NCBI RefSeq assembly: GCF_900091515.1
Contig: NZ_LT607410.1
Location: 5,456,001-5,520,000, forward strand
Reading direction: 5' to 3'
Source: Micromonospora purpureochromogenes
GTDB lineage: Bacteria > Actinomycetota > Actinomycetes > Mycobacteriales > Micromonosporaceae
Length of the DNA stretch: 64,000 nucleotides
Positions 50,858-60,805 of the stretch are shown one piece after another. The notes under the pieces are model-generated. The model had not been told where the DNA came from. It did not search any database and was given only the letters and a program-made list of their open reading frames with translations. Each line of letters starts with the position of its first letter. The stretch's first letter is position 1. The position numbers and the translations under genes were made by a program.

Positions 50858-51643
50858 GTGACCGAGGACCGGGCCAGCCGGCCGAAGAACCCGCAGCAGA
50901 TCGCCGAGGCGGGTCCGCCGGCCATTCGGCGCCCCCGCCCCGCCCGCAGTCGGACGGGGCAGCCGGGCGTGCGCCCGGTCACCCCGGTGGTCAGCAGCTT
51001 CCCCGACCCGGCCACGGTCGACCTCACCGCCCGGCAGCGCCGGATCCTGGAGTTCATCCGCAGCTGGGTCGAGCGGCAGGGCTACCCGCCGAGCGTGCGC
51101 GAGATCGGCGAGGCGGTCGGCCTGGTCTCCCCGTCGAGCGTCGCCTACCAGCTCAAGGAGCTGGAGAAGAAGGGCTTCCTGCGCCGCGACCCCAACCGGC
51201 CGCGCGCGGTGGACGTCCGGGCCCCCAGCGACGCTGTCGACGACGAGCTGAGCCGCTCCCAGCGGCCCACCCCGGCGTACGTGCCGATGCTGGGCCGGAT
51301 CGCCGCCGGTGGGCCCATCCTGGCCGAGCAGGCGGTGGAGGACATCTTCCCCCTCCCCCGCGAGCTGGTCGGCGAGGGCGAGGTCTTCATGCTCCAGGTC
51401 AAGGGCGACTCGATGCTCGACGCGGCGATCTGCGACGGCGACTGGGTGGTGGTCCGGCAGCAGCCGACCGCCGACTCCGGTGAGATCGTGGCCGCCATGC
51501 TCGACGGCGAGGCGACCGTCAAGACCTACCGGCGGCGGGACGGGCACGTCTGGCTGATGCCGCAGAACCCGGCCTTCGATCCGATCCCCGGCGACGACGC
51601 CACCATCATGGGCCGGGTCGTCGCGGTGCTGCGCCGGATCTGA
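50858..51643 (+). CDS. lexA: SOS repressor LexA
   Basis: 261 residues. N-terminal winged helix (~53-118, [29 protein letters not shown]) after a ~45-residue basic extension seen in actinobacterial LexA; self-cleavage site Ala150-Gly151 (GRIAAGGPI); catalytic Ser185 (VKGDSMLDA) and Lys222 (EATVKTYRR). Represses DNA-damage genes until RecA filaments trigger autolysis. GTG at 50858 with GGGAGG upstream. Two LexA boxes upstream indicate autoregulation. Confidence 0.96.
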   Translation: MTEDRASRPKNPQQIAEAGPPAIRRPRPARSRTGQPGVRPVTPVVSSFPDPATVDLTARQRRILEFIRSWVERQGYPPSVREIGEAVGLVSPSSVAYQLKELEKKGFLRRDPNRPRAVDVRAPSDAVDDELSRSQRPTPAYVPMLGRIAAGGPILAEQAVEDIFPLPRELVGEGEVFMLQVKGDSMLDAAICDGDWVVVRQQPTADSGEIVAAMLDGEATVKTYRRRDGHVWLMPQNPAFDPIPGDDATIMGRVVAVLRRI

Positions 51644-51657
51644 CCCCCACACGCACC

Positions 51658-51693
51658 CGACGGGTGGCCGCCCCCAGGGGCTGCCACCCGTCG
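51658..51693 (+). terminator. Terminator after lexA
   Basis: 11-bp perfect outer stem (51658-51668 with 51683-51693) enclosing a C/G-rich loop that can pair further, 14 bases after the stop. Confidence 0.75.
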
Positions 51694-51749
51694 TCGCGTC
51701 CGGCCACCTGCCGACGTGGCCAGCCAGGTCGGCGCGGGTGCTGCTCGGC

Positions 51750-53429
51750 TCAGTAGCGTTCGCCCCGGCCGGGCGGCTGTCCGTACCCGTACTGGCCGCC
51801 CCGCCGGTCGTCGTACCCGTCGTCCTGGCGCGGGCCGGAGCGCGGGTCCCGGGGGTGGCGACGCGGAGGTTCCGCGCGTCCGCCGCCGCCGTAGACGCCG
51901 CCCCCACCGCGTGGGTCGCCGCCGCCGCGCGGTACGCCGCCGTTGGGCGCGCCGCCGGGCGGGCCACCCGGGCCACCGCCACGCGGGCCACCGCCGCCCT
52001 GGGGAGCGCCACCGTAGACAGCGCCGCCCGCCGGCGGACCGCCGCCGTAGACGCCGCCACCGGGACGGCCCCCGCCCGGCCCGGCCGGCCGCCCGCCGGC
52101 CGGCACGCCGGGTCCGTCGGGACGGCCACCGCCGTAGACGCCGCCCCCGGGCGCCCGGCTCGGGGCGCCACCGGCCGGCGCGGGGCCGCCGTAGACGCCG
52201 GCGGCCGGAGCGCCGCCGTAGACGCCACCGCGCGGACCGTCCCGGTCACCGGGGCCGAAGCCGTCGTCGGGGCCCCGGTCGATCGCCCCGGAGGAGAACG
52301 GATCGTCGCCGTCCCGGCTGTCGTCGGCCGGGGCGGGCCGGCGCCGGGACCGCAGGATGCCGACGATGCCCGCGCCGACCAGCAGCGCGCCGAGCACGCC
52401 GATCGCGCCGATCAGGTACGTGATCTGGTCCAGGCTGAGCGAGTCGTACCAGGACTTCTCGGCCACCGGCGTCTTGGCGCCGTCGGCACCGGCGAGCGCC
52501 TCGGCCCCGGTCGTCGACGGCGTGTACGCGAGGATGTCGATCGGGTCGTCGTCGTTGAGGGTGCCGCCGTCGGAGACGGTCAGGAAGGTCTTCCCGTCCG
52601 AGGTGTAGGCGATCGCCTCGCCGAACGGGTCGGCCAGCGGGGTGACCCGTGGCTTGCCGGTGGTCAGCGCCGCCACGATGTCGCCACCGGTCACGTCGTA
52701 CTCGAAGGCGTCCGCGTAGGTGCGCAGCACGACCTTGGAGCCGTCGGGCGAGCTGGCCGCCCCGGTGATCGCCACCCGACCGAAGATGTTCATCGGGTTG
52801 TCGGTGGTCGTCTCCGGAAGGTCGATCTCGCCGACCTTCTTCATCGGCACCGGGTCGGTGTCACCGGTGCGCAGCTTCCCCGTCGGGGTGTAGATCTCCG
52901 CCTTGCCGCTGGGCACCTTGGTGATCACCAACGGCAGGCCGTCGGCGCCGATGAGCAGCGCCTCGGCGTCGTGCGGCTTCTGCTCCGGGTACGACATCCG
53001 GTGCAGCACCGGCTCCTTGCCGCCGCCGATCGGCATGCTCCACACCGCGATCCGGGGCCGCCGGTCCTTACCCGGGTTGTCGCCGATGTCGGCGATCCAG
53101 AGCGTCTTGCGGTCCGGCGAGACGGCCAGGTCCTCGGTGTCGAAGGGGCCCGCCCCGGAGTAGCGGACCTCCTTGCTGACCCGGCACTTCGTGTCCAGGT
53201 AGAAGACCCGCTTGCGGTTGTCCTGCAGCGAGCTGTCGTTGACCACGATGTAGCCGGTCTTCGTGGTCACCAGCCCGGAGAGCTCGTCCAGCCGCGGGTC
53301 GGTGACGGTACAGCGCTTCTTCGGGGCGGGAGCGGAGGTCGCCGGTGCCGCCAGGGCGACACCGGCGGACGCCACGGTGGCCCCCAGCAGACCGAGGGCA
53401 ACCGTGACCGAGGAAACAGCACGGCGCAT
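51750..53429 (-). CDS. Secreted/membrane beta-propeller-like protein with Gly/Tyr-rich tail
   Basis: 559 residues. Signal peptide (MRRAVSSVTVALGLLGAT..., cleavage near residue 28), an extracytoplasmic domain of ~300 residues with propeller-like repeats (DTEDLAVSPDRKTLWIADIGDNPG; SSPDGSKVVLRTYADAFEYD; GEAIAYTSDGKTFLTVSDGG), one membrane helix at ~365-390 (LIGAIGVLGALLVGAGIVGIL) with RSRRR on the cytoplasmic side, and a ~170-residue tail containing seven VYGG motifs in Gly/Pro-rich sequence. Function unknown. ATG at 53429; GACACT six bases upstream may be a leaderless -10. Confidence 0.8.
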   Translation of the reverse strand: MRRAVSSVTVALGLLGATVASAGVALAAPATSAPAPKKRCTVTDPRLDELSGLVTTKTGYIVVNDSSLQDNRKRVFYLDTKCRVSKEVRYSGAGPFDTEDLAVSPDRKTLWIADIGDNPGKDRRPRIAVWSMPIGGGKEPVLHRMSYPEQKPHDAEALLIGADGLPLVITKVPSGKAEIYTPTGKLRTGDTDPVPMKKVGEIDLPETTTDNPMNIFGRVAITGAASSPDGSKVVLRTYADAFEYDVTGGDIVAALTTGKPRVTPLADPFGEAIAYTSDGKTFLTVSDGGTLNDDDPIDILAYTPSTTGAEALAGADGAKTPVAEKSWYDSLSLDQITYLIGAIGVLGALLVGAGIVGILRSRRRPAPADDSRDGDDPFSSGAIDRGPDDGFGPGDRDGPRGGVYGGAPAAGVYGGPAPAGGAPSRAPGGGVYGGGRPDGPGVPAGGRPAGPGGGRPGGGVYGGGPPAGGAVYGGAPQGGGGPRGGGPGGPPGGAPNGGVPRGGGDPRGGGGVYGGGGRAEPPRRHPRDPRSGPRQDDGYDDRRGGQYGYGQPPGRGERY

Positions 53430-53478
53430 TGCGCCAGTGTCGCATGCCGCGGTGAACGGACGTGTCACGCCGGGAGCG

Positions 53479-54972
53479 CTACCGCGCCCCGGCGACCGCC
53501 TCCACCGCGGTGTACGGCGCCAGCTCGGCGGCGAGCGCCGTACCGACGCGCACGTGCAGCAGGGTGCCCTCGGGCAGGTGGGAGGTGCTCAGCACCTCGC
53601 CCTGCCGGTGTACCCGGGCCACCAGGTCACCCCGGTCGTACGGGAGCACCGCGCGGATCTCCACCGCCGGGCGGGGCAGCCGCTCCTCGACGGCCTGTCG
53701 CAGCCCGTCGATGCCACGCCCGCTGTGCGCGGAGACGAAGATCGCGTCCGGCCAGCGCCGCTTGAGCCGCAGCAGGGTGTCCTCGTCGGCCGCGTCGGTC
53801 TTGTTCACCACCAGCAGCTCGGGCAGCCGGTCGGCGCCGACCTCGGAGAGCACCTCGCGGACCGCGCGGACCTGCTCCTCCGGGTCCGGGTGGGCGCCGT
53901 CGACGACGTGCACCACCAGGTCCGCCTCGGCGACCTCCTCCAGGGTCGAGCGGAACGCCTCGACGATCTGGTGCGGCAGGTGCCGGACGAAGCCGACCGT
54001 GTCGGAGAGGGTGTAGAGCCGGCCGTCGGAGGTGGTCGCCTTGCGGGTGGTCGGGTCGAGGGTGGCGAAGAGCGCGTTCTCGACCAGCACGCCCGCGCCG
54101 GTCAGCCGGTTGAGCAGGCTCGACTTGCCGGCGTTGGTGTAGCCGGCGATGGCGACCGCGGGCACGGCGTTACGGGAGCGCCGGGCGCGCTTGGTCTGGC
54201 GTACCGTCTTCATGCCCTTGATCTCGCGGCGCAGCCGGGAGATGCGGGTGCGGATCCGGCGCCGGTCGGTCTCCAGCTTGGTCTCACCGGGACCACGCAG
54301 ACCCACGCCGCCACCGGCGCCGCCGCCGCGACCGGAACCACCGGTCTGCCGGGACAGCGTCTCACCCCAACCGCGCAGGCGCGGCAGCAGGTATTCGAGC
54401 TGGGCCAGCTCGACCTGCGCCTTGCCCTCCTTGCTCTTGGCGTGCTGGGCGAAGATGTCGAGGATCAGCGCGGTCCGGTCGACGACCTTGACCTTGGTGC
54501 GCTGCTCCAGGTTGCGCAGCTGGGACGGGGACAGCTCACCGTCGCAGATGACGGTGTCGGCGCCGGTGGAGAGGACCACCGCGCCGAGGTCGTCGACCTT
54601 GCCCCGGCCGATGTACGTCGCCGGGTCCGGGCGGTTGCGCCGCTGGATCAGCCCTTCGAGCACCTGCGAGCCGGCCGTCTCGGCCAGCGCCGCCAGCTCG
54701 GTCAGCGAGTTCTCGGCGTCGTTCTGCGTGCCCTCGGTCCAGACGCCCACCAGGACCACCCGCTCCAGGCGCAGCTGCCGGTACTCGACCTCGGTGATGT
54801 CGGTGAGTTCGGTGCTGAGGCCGGGGACGCGCCGCAGCGACTGACGCTCCGACAGTTCCATCTCGCCGGTGGTGACATCGAGCTCCTCGTCCTCGAAGGG
54901 CACGAAGCTCTCCTGGTTCCGCAAACCGGTCTCCTGTCCGTTTTTTGCCGCTAAGGAAAGTAATCCTGACAT
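53479..54972 (-). CDS. hflX: Ribosome-associated GTPase HflX
   Basis: 497 residues. N-terminal HflX domain ([31 protein letters not shown]), linker [25 protein letters not shown], then the G domain: GYTNAGKSS (G1), [11 protein letters not shown] (G3), VVNKTD (G4). Splits stalled or hibernating 70S ribosomes. The Gly-rich loop [11 protein letters not shown] is longer than in E. coli. ATG at 54972 starts [11 protein letters not shown]; there is no clear Shine-Dalgarno site, so a slightly different start is possible. Divergent from malic enzyme. Confidence 0.94.
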   Translation of the reverse strand: MSGLLSLAAKNGQETGLRNQESFVPFEDEELDVTTGEMELSERQSLRRVPGLSTELTDITEVEYRQLRLERVVLVGVWTEGTQNDAENSLTELAALAETAGSQVLEGLIQRRNRPDPATYIGRGKVDDLGAVVLSTGADTVICDGELSPSQLRNLEQRTKVKVVDRTALILDIFAQHAKSKEGKAQVELAQLEYLLPRLRGWGETLSRQTGGSGRGGGAGGGVGLRGPGETKLETDRRRIRTRISRLRREIKGMKTVRQTKRARRSRNAVPAVAIAGYTNAGKSSLLNRLTGAGVLVENALFATLDPTTRKATTSDGRLYTLSDTVGFVRHLPHQIVEAFRSTLEEVAEADLVVHVVDGAHPDPEEQVRAVREVLSEVGADRLPELLVVNKTDAADEDTLLRLKRRWPDAIFVSAHSGRGIDGLRQAVEERLPRPAVEIRAVLPYDRGDLVARVHRQGEVLSTSHLPEGTLLHVRVGTALAAELAPYTAVEAVAGAR

Positions 54973-55100
54973 GTGGCAACGCCGGACGCACCTGCTATAT
55001 GCCCGCCCTGAGGTGGCAAAAGTCGGGGGCGGATGCCGGGCGACCGCGGCAGGCGGGTAGAAATGCCTGGCGAGCCGCTCAGCGTCGACGGAGGGACCCC

Positions 55101-56576
55101 GTGGCAATCACCCGACTACCGAGTGCCGGATTCTCGATCACGATCCGGATCGCGGTGCCCGCGGACGCCTCCTCGATCGGCCGGCTGACCACCGCGGTCG
55201 GCGAGGCCGGCGCGATCGTCACCGCCCTCGACGTGGTCGACTCCGACCCGACCAGCGTCATCGTCGACCTCACCTGCGACACCGCCGACGCCAGCCACGC
55301 CGACCAGGTGGTCGACGCGCTGACCGCGCTGGACGGCGTGGACGTGCGCAAGGTCTCCGACCGGACGTTCCTGCTGCACCTCGGCGGCAAGATCGAGGTC
55401 ACCCCGAAGGTGGCGCTGCGCACCCGGGACGAGTTGTCCCGCGCGTACACCCCGGGGGTGGCCCGGGTCTGCATGGCGATCGCCGAGAACCCGGCGGACG
55501 CCCGCCGGCTGACCATCAAGCGCAACACCGTCGCGGTGGTCAGCGACGGCTCGGCCGTGCTGGGCCTGGGCAACCTCGGGCCGGCCGCGTCGCTGCCGGT
55601 GATGGAGGGCAAGGCGGCGCTGTTCAAGCGCTTCGGCGGGGTGGACGCCTGGCCGGTGGTGCTGGACACCCAGGACACCGACGAGATCGTGCAGATCGTC
55701 AAGGCGATCGCCCCCGCGTACGGCGGGATCAACCTGGAGGACATCGCCGCGCCGCGCTGCTTCGAGATCGAGGCCCGGCTGCGCGAGGCGCTGGACATCC
55801 CGGTCTTCCACGACGACCAGCACGGCACCGCGATCTGCGTGCTGGCCGCGCTGACCAACGCCCTGCGCGTGGTGGGCAAGCAGCTCTCGGACGTCCGGGT
55901 GGTCGTCTCCGGCGCCGGCGCGGCCGGCACCGCGATCATGAAGCTGCTGCTGCGTCAGGGCGTGGGCGACATCATCGCGTACGACCGGCAGGGCGCCCTG
56001 CACCGCGGCCTGACCGGGCTCAACCCGGCCTGGCAGTGGCTGGCGGAGAACACCAACAAGGACAACTACGCCGGCGACCTGCCCGGGGCGGTCCGCGGCG
56101 CGGACGTCTTCATCGGGGTGAGCGCGCCGAACCTGCTGACCGGCGACGACATCGCCACCATGGCGAAGGGCGCGATCGTCTTCGCGCTGGCCAACCCGGA
56201 CCCGGAGGTCGACCCCCGGGAGGCGCGCAAGCACGCCGCGGTCGTCGCCACCGGCCGTTCGGACCAGCCGAACCAGATCAACAACGTGCTCGCCTTCCCC
56301 GGTGTGTTCCGGGGCATGCTCGACGCGCACGCCGAGGAGTTCACCGAGGAGATGGCGCTCGCGGCGGCCCGGGCCATCGCGGACGTGGTCGGCGAGGAAA
56401 AGATCAACCCGACGGTGATCGTGCCGAGCGTCTTCGACTCCCGGGTCGCCCCGGCCGTCGCCGCCGCCGTCCGGGCCGCCGCCCAGAACCCGGCCGCCAC
56501 CGCGCCGCGACCGGCCGCCGACTCCGGCCCGGCCGACCTCCCCGAGATCGCCGCCAACGCCTCCGCGACCCCCTGA
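55101..56576 (+). CDS. NAD(P)-dependent malic enzyme with N-terminal ACT domain
   Basis: 491 residues. Oxidatively decarboxylates malate to pyruvate. N-terminal ACT regulatory domain (~10-85, GFSITIRIAVPADASSIGRL ... FLLHLGGK), then malic N-terminal domain with SRAYTPGVARVC and LGNLGPAASLPVMEGKAALFK, catalytic/metal region FHDDQHGTA, and NAD-binding VVSGAGAAGTAIMK. The ACT domain suggests amino-acid allosteric control, as in other actinobacterial homologues. GTG at 55101 with GGAGGG upstream. Confidence 0.93.
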   Translation: MAITRLPSAGFSITIRIAVPADASSIGRLTTAVGEAGAIVTALDVVDSDPTSVIVDLTCDTADASHADQVVDALTALDGVDVRKVSDRTFLLHLGGKIEVTPKVALRTRDELSRAYTPGVARVCMAIAENPADARRLTIKRNTVAVVSDGSAVLGLGNLGPAASLPVMEGKAALFKRFGGVDAWPVVLDTQDTDEIVQIVKAIAPAYGGINLEDIAAPRCFEIEARLREALDIPVFHDDQHGTAICVLAALTNALRVVGKQLSDVRVVVSGAGAAGTAIMKLLLRQGVGDIIAYDRQGALHRGLTGLNPAWQWLAENTNKDNYAGDLPGAVRGADVFIGVSAPNLLTGDDIATMAKGAIVFALANPDPEVDPREARKHAAVVATGRSDQPNQINNVLAFPGVFRGMLDAHAEEFTEEMALAAARAIADVVGEEKINPTVIVPSVFDSRVAPAVAAAVRAAAQNPAATAPRPAADSGPADLPEIAANASATP

Positions 56577-56642
56577 CGCCCGCCTGCTGACCCCGGACGG
56601 ACGAGTCGGCTCAGCGCCACGCCCTAAGGGTCGGCGGGTGCC

Positions 56643-57488
56643 TCAGGGGAGCAGGGTGGCCGGGGTGATGGTGCCGGTGGCCACCAGGACGGCCGGGCCG
56701 GCCAGCCAGCAGGAGTCGTCGGTGACGGTGATCGTCAGACGGCCGCCGGGGACGTCGACCGCGACCGTGCCGGTGTCCCGGGCGGCGTCGCGCAGGGCCA
56801 CCGCGGCCACCGCGCAGGCGCCGGTGCCGCAGGAGAGCGTCTCGGCCGAGCCCCGCTCGTAGACCCGCATCAGCACGTGCCCGTCGGTGCCGGCGACCGG
56901 CTCCCCCGACGCGATGAACTCGACGTTGACCCCGGCCGGGAAGACCGCGGCGTCGTACTCGGGCGCGTGGGTGAGATCGAGGGAGCCCAGCTCCAGCCCG
57001 GCCGGCAGCGCGCAGACCAGGTGCGGGTTGCCGACGTCCACCGCCGCGCCGGGCAGGGTCAGCCCGCCCAGGGTGGCGGCCGAGGCGTCGTACACCCGGG
57101 GGCGGCGCATCTCGACGGCGATGGCGTCGGCCTCGATGCGGGCGCGCACGACGCCGGCCCGGGTGGCCACCGGCAGCGCCGCGCCGGCGGGGGTGGCCAG
57201 CCCGTTCTCCAGCAGGTAGCGGACGAAGACCCGGGCGCCGTTGCCGCACATCTCCGCGAACGACCCGTCGGAGTTCCAGTAGTCCATGAACCACTCGGCC
57301 TCGGCCGCCAGGGCGGCGCCCTCCGGGTGCTTCGCCGCCCGGACCACCCGCAGCACGCCGTCGCCACCGACGCCGCGCCGCCGGTCGCAGATCGCGGCGA
57401 CCAGCCCGGGCGTCAGGTCGAGCGCCCCGTCCGGGTCGGGCAGGATGACGAAGTCGTTGCCGGTGCCGTGGCCCTTGGTGAACTCCAC
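56643..57488 (-). CDS. dapF: Diaminopimelate epimerase
   Basis: 281 residues. PLP-independent two-cysteine racemase converting LL- to meso-diaminopimelate for peptidoglycan and lysine. First catalytic Cys81 in MCGNGARV, second in ETLSCGTGACA; start VEFTKGHGTGNDF is the conserved N-terminus. GTG at 57488 lies 7 bases after the miaA stop, so dapF is the last gene of the dioxygenase-miaA-dapF run. Confidence 0.96.
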   Translation of the reverse strand: MEFTKGHGTGNDFVILPDPDGALDLTPGLVAAICDRRRGVGGDGVLRVVRAAKHPEGAALAAEAEWFMDYWNSDGSFAEMCGNGARVFVRYLLENGLATPAGAALPVATRAGVVRARIEADAIAVEMRRPRVYDASAATLGGLTLPGAAVDVGNPHLVCALPAGLELGSLDLTHAPEYDAAVFPAGVNVEFIASGEPVAGTDGHVLMRVYERGSAETLSCGTGACAVAAVALRDAARDTGTVAVDVPGGRLTITVTDDSCWLAGPAVLVATGTITPATLLP

Positions 57489-57495
57489 GCCCCCA

Positions 57496-58407
57496 TCATC
57501 CCCGATGGTCGGCGACCATCCGCAGCGCAGTGTCGACAAACGCCGGCGAGGCCGAGTCGAGCCAGTGGATCCGCGGGTCGCGGCGGAACCAGGAGCGCTG
57601 CCGGCGCACGAAGCGCCGGGTGGCCCGGATCGTCTCGTCGTGCGCCTCGGTCTCGGTCAGCTCCCCAGCTAAAAAGCGCAGCACCTGCTGGTAGCCGAGC
57701 GCGCGGCTGGCCGTGCGCCCCTCGGGCAGGCCCTGGCCGACCAGTTCACGGGTCTCGGCGACCAGCCCGTCGGCCCACATCCGGTCCACTCGCAGCGCGA
57801 TCCGCTCGTCCAGCAGCGCGGTGTCCAGGTCGACGCCGAGCTGCACCGACGGGTAGTACGGGGTCGGTTCGGGCAGCGAGGCGGTGAACGGCGCCCCGGT
57901 CAGCTCGATCACCTCCAGGGCCCGGACGATCCGCCGGCCGTTGCCGGGCAGGATGCCGGCCGCGGCGGCCGGGTCGGCCTCGGCCAGCCGGGCGTGCAGC
58001 GGGGCCGGTCCCACCGCCGCCAGCTCGGCCTCCAGCCGCTGCCGCACCGCCGGGTCGGTGCCGGGGAACTCGAACTGCTCCAGCACCGCCCGCACGTACA
58101 GCCCGGAGCCGCCGACCAGCAGCGGCACCCGGCCCCGGGCCAGGATGTCGTCGACCGCCGCGCGGGCCAGCCGCTGGTACTCCGCGACGCTGGCCGGCTC
58201 GGTGACGTCCCAGATGTCCAGCAGGTGGTGCGGCACGCCCTCCCGCTCGGCCGGGGTCAGCTTGGCCGTGGCGATGTCCATGCCCCGGTAGAGCTGCATC
58301 GAGTCGGCGTTGACCACCTCACCGTCGAGCGCGTGCGCCAGGGCGATGCTCAGCGCGGACTTGCCGGCGGCGGTCGGACCGACCACCGCCACCACCGTGC
58401 CGGTCAC
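57496..58407 (-). CDS. miaA: tRNA dimethylallyltransferase
   Basis: 303 residues. Adds the isopentenyl group to A37 of tRNAs reading UNN codons. P-loop GPTAAGKS at 10-17, DSMQLYRGMDI, and the GGSGLYVRA and RALEVIELTG motifs. GTG at 58407 overlaps the upstream dioxygenase-like gene by 4 bases. miaB, whose product usually methylthiolates this base and which is often nearby in actinobacteria, is not in the window, possibly because of the deletion near 59575. Confidence 0.95.
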   Translation of the reverse strand: MTGTVVAVVGPTAAGKSALSIALAHALDGEVVNADSMQLYRGMDIATAKLTPAEREGVPHHLLDIWDVTEPASVAEYQRLARAAVDDILARGRVPLLVGGSGLYVRAVLEQFEFPGTDPAVRQRLEAELAAVGPAPLHARLAEADPAAAAGILPGNGRRIVRALEVIELTGAPFTASLPEPTPYYPSVQLGVDLDTALLDERIALRVDRMWADGLVAETRELVGQGLPEGRTASRALGYQQVLRFLAGELTETEAHDETIRATRRFVRRQRSWFRRDPRIHWLDSASPAFVDTALRMVADHRG

Positions 58408-59123
58408 GCCGGCTCCCAGGACGCCACGACGTAGGCAACCCCGTAGGGCGCCGAGTAGTGGCGCAACTCGCCCCGCCAGTCGCCGCCGGCCGCGCGGACC
58501 GCGCCGGCCAGCACCTGCCAGGGCGCCCGCCCGGCCACCCGCAGCTGCGCCGACAGCACCGGATCCAGGCCGAGCAGGGCGTCGGCGTCCGCGTCGGCCA
58601 GGGCTCGGGCGACCCCGTCGTCGTACGCCTCGGCGCGCGGGTCGTCGTAGCCGGGCGCCTGCCGGCCCCGGCACGCCGACCCGTCCCCGAGCACCAGCAG
58701 CGCGATCCGGCGATCGGGCTCGCCGACCAGTGCCGCCCCCAGCTCGGCGCAGGTCGCCGGCGAGGCGTCGGTGGCCACCGACCGGGCCAGCCGGGGCAGC
58801 GGGGTTCCCGACCGGCCGATCAGCCAGGCACCGACCGTCAGGCTCAGCGGCAGCCGCTCGCCGCCGGCGCAGTTGGTCTTCCAGAGCGGGACGGAACGGT
58901 CCAGCCCGTACGCCCGCAGCGAGCCGAAGTCCGCCGTGTCGAACGTGGTGGTCTCCGGCCCGGCGCCGACCAGCAGGACCACGTCCGGCGCGGCGGCGAG
59001 CAGTCCGGTGACGGCGGCGTCACAGGCGGCGCGGAGGTCGTCCAGCTCAGCGGCGGCGGCGCCGGCCAGCTCGGGCACGATCAGGGGCGGGTGGGGGCAG
59101 ACGGCGGCGGCGACCAGAGGCAC
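58404..59123 (-). CDS. Class III extradiol dioxygenase subunit B-like protein
   Basis: 239 residues. LigB/Memo-like fold: start VPLVAAAVCPHPPLIVPEL carries the two-histidine type motif (CPHPP) expected near the metal, then DVVLLVGAGPETTTFD and LLVLGDGSACRGR. Catalytic activity is uncertain since several dioxygenase ligands are not obvious. Conserved next to miaA in actinobacteria. GTG at 59123 with TACCGT six bases upstream suggests a leaderless message. Confidence 0.82.
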   Translation of the reverse strand: MPLVAAAVCPHPPLIVPELAGAAAAELDDLRAACDAAVTGLLAAAPDVVLLVGAGPETTTFDTADFGSLRAYGLDRSVPLWKTNCAGGERLPLSLTVGAWLIGRSGTPLPRLARSVATDASPATCAELGAALVGEPDRRIALLVLGDGSACRGRQAPGYDDPRAEAYDDGVARALADADADALLGLDPVLSAQLRVAGRAPWQVLAGAVRAAGGDWRGELRHYSAPYGVAYVVASWEPA

Positions 59124-59129
59124 GGGTTC

Positions 59130-59135
59130 ACGGTA
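59130..59135 (-). promoter_or_regulatory. Putative -10 of leaderless dioxygenase-miaA-dapF mRNA
   Basis: On the minus strand TACCGT precedes the GTG at 59123 by 6 bases, with no ribosome-binding site between. Confidence 0.5.
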
Positions 59136-59326
59136 GCCGGACGCGCCGGTGCGTCCCCGCGCCGATCCGGTCATTGCAGCGGTAGGACACCGTATGGTCA
59201 CGGTCGACGACAGGCGCTTCACACTCACGGGGGCGGACCTGTGACAATGCCGGGAGTAACTTGGCTGCGCCGTGGCGGCGTTCGCGGGGTCCGTCCCCTC
59301 GACGCCGGGAGAACGAGGATGGGCAC

Positions 59327-59575
59327 ATGAGCGACTGGACTGCCTTCGGACGGGTGGACGCGGACGGCACCGTGTACGTCAAGACCGCCGAGGGCGAGCG
59401 GGTGGTCGGATCCTGGCAGGCGGGTGCCCCCGAGGAGGGGCTGGCCCACTTCGCCCGACGCTTCGCCGACCTGGTGACCGAGGTGGACCTGACCGAGGCC
59501 CGGCTCAACTCGGGCGCGGCGGACGCCGGCCACTCCCTGACCACGATCCGCCGGATCCGCGCCTCGCTGGCCGAG
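59327..59575 (+). pseudogene. DUF349 gene, 5' fragment only
   Basis: ATG at 59327 opens a DUF349-family protein ([20 protein letters not shown] ... [12 protein letters not shown]), normally over 400 residues with repeated coiled-coil DUF349 domains. Family similarity stops after about 83 residues at SLAE, near 59575, where the sequence becomes the reverse complement of recX. The frame stays open antisense to recA until 60841, an artefact of GC bias that would create a 504-residue chimera. The coiled-coil repeats are absent. Confidence 0.82.
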
Positions 59576-59743
59576 CTCCCGGGCCACCTCGGCCTCGTCG
59601 CGCGGTGGGGTCGGGGTCGCCTCCGGCTCGGTCTCGTCGGACCGGCCACGACGACCCCGACGGGGCCGTGGGGTGGTGCCGTCACCCGCCCGGGACGGGC
59701 TGGCATCCCAGCCCCGCCCCGTGCGGGCGCGTCGTCCTGCCAC
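59576..59743 (-). pseudogene. recX: recX, 5' fragment only
   Basis: GTG at 59743, 15 bases after the recA stop, begins a RecX-like N-terminus ([12 protein letters not shown] ... RPRRGRRG, then DEAEVARE). RecX similarity ends at about residue 56, where the helical repeats (CLRQLAVRPRT-type) should start and where the sequence instead continues into the inverted DUF349 fragment. The frame then runs to a stop at 59225. RecX normally limits RecA filament growth; this copy lacks all three-helix repeats and is presumably non-functional. Confidence 0.78.
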
Positions 59744-59758
59744 TTAGCCGGCGGCCGA

Positions 59759-60805
59759 TCAGAAGTCGACCGGCGGCAGCTCCGGGCCACCGGCGGCGTC
59801 GCCCGCGCCGACCCCGACGCCGAGCTTCTCCAGGATCTTCTTCTCGATCTCGGCGGCCACGTCCGGGTTCTCCTTGAGGAACTCCCGGGCCTTCTCCTTG
59901 CCCTGGCCGAGCTGGTCACCGTCGTAGGTGTACCAGGCGCCGGACTTGCGGATGATCGCCTGCTCGACACCGACGTCGATCAGCGAGCCCTCGCGGGAGA
60001 TGCCCTTGCCGTACATGATGTCGAACTCGGCCTGCTTGAACGGCGCGGCGACCTTGTTCTTCACGACCTTGACCCGGGTGCGGTTACCGACCACGTCGGT
60101 GCCGTCCTTGAGGCTCTCGATGCGGCGCACGTCGAGCCGGACCGAAGCGTAGAACTTCAACGCCCGACCACCGGTGGTGGTCTCCGGGCTGCCGAACATC
60201 ACGCCGATCTTCTCGCGGAGCTGGTTGATGAAGATCGCCGTGGTGCCGGTGTTGTTGAGCACACCGGTGATCTTCCGCAGCGCCTGGCTCATCAGCCGGG
60301 CCTGCAGACCCACGTGGCTGTCGCCCATCTCGCCCTCGATCTCGGCGCGCGGCACCAGGGCCGCCACCGAGTCGATCACGACGATGTCGATCGCGCCGGA
60401 GCGGACCAGCATGTCGGTGATCTCCAGCGCCTGCTCGCCGGTGTCCGGCTGGGAGACCAGCAGGGCGTCGGTGTCGACGCCGAGGGCCTTCGCGTAATCC
60501 GGGTCGAGCGCGTGCTCGGCGTCGATGAAGGCGGCGATGCCGCCGGCCCGCTGGGCGTTGGCCACCGCGTGCAGGGCGACCGTGGTCTTACCGCTGGACT
60601 CCGGGCCGTAGATCTCGACGACCCGGCCGCGGGGCAGACCGCCCACGCCGAGCGCCACGTCGAGCGCGATCGAGCCGGTGGGGATCACCGAGGTCTGGAT
60701 GACCGGCCGCTCCCCCAGCCGCATCACCGAACCCTTGCCGAACTGCTTGTCGATCTGAGCGAGAGCAAGGTCGAGTGCCTTCTCCCGGTCGGGCCCTGCG
60801 GCCAT
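59759..60805 (-). CDS. recA: Recombinase RecA
   Basis: 348 residues. ATP-dependent strand exchange and LexA coprotease. Walker A GPESSGKT at 67-74, Walker [16 protein letters not shown]-binding loop L1 [21 protein letters not shown] context and L2 [20 protein letters not shown], both intact. No intein. C-terminal tail is short and ends in PPVDF. ATG at 60805 with AGGGG upstream. Candidate SOS box at 60938-60953. Confidence 0.97.
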   Translation of the reverse strand: MAAGPDREKALDLALAQIDKQFGKGSVMRLGERPVIQTSVIPTGSIALDVALGVGGLPRGRVVEIYGPESSGKTTVALHAVANAQRAGGIAAFIDAEHALDPDYAKALGVDTDALLVSQPDTGEQALEITDMLVRSGAIDIVVIDSVAALVPRAEIEGEMGDSHVGLQARLMSQALRKITGVLNNTGTTAIFINQLREKIGVMFGSPETTTGGRALKFYASVRLDVRRIESLKDGTDVVGNRTRVKVVKNKVAAPFKQAEFDIMYGKGISREGSLIDVGVEQAIIRKSGAWYTYDGDQLGQGKEKAREFLKENPDVAAEIEKKILEKLGVGVGAGDAAGGPELPPVDF

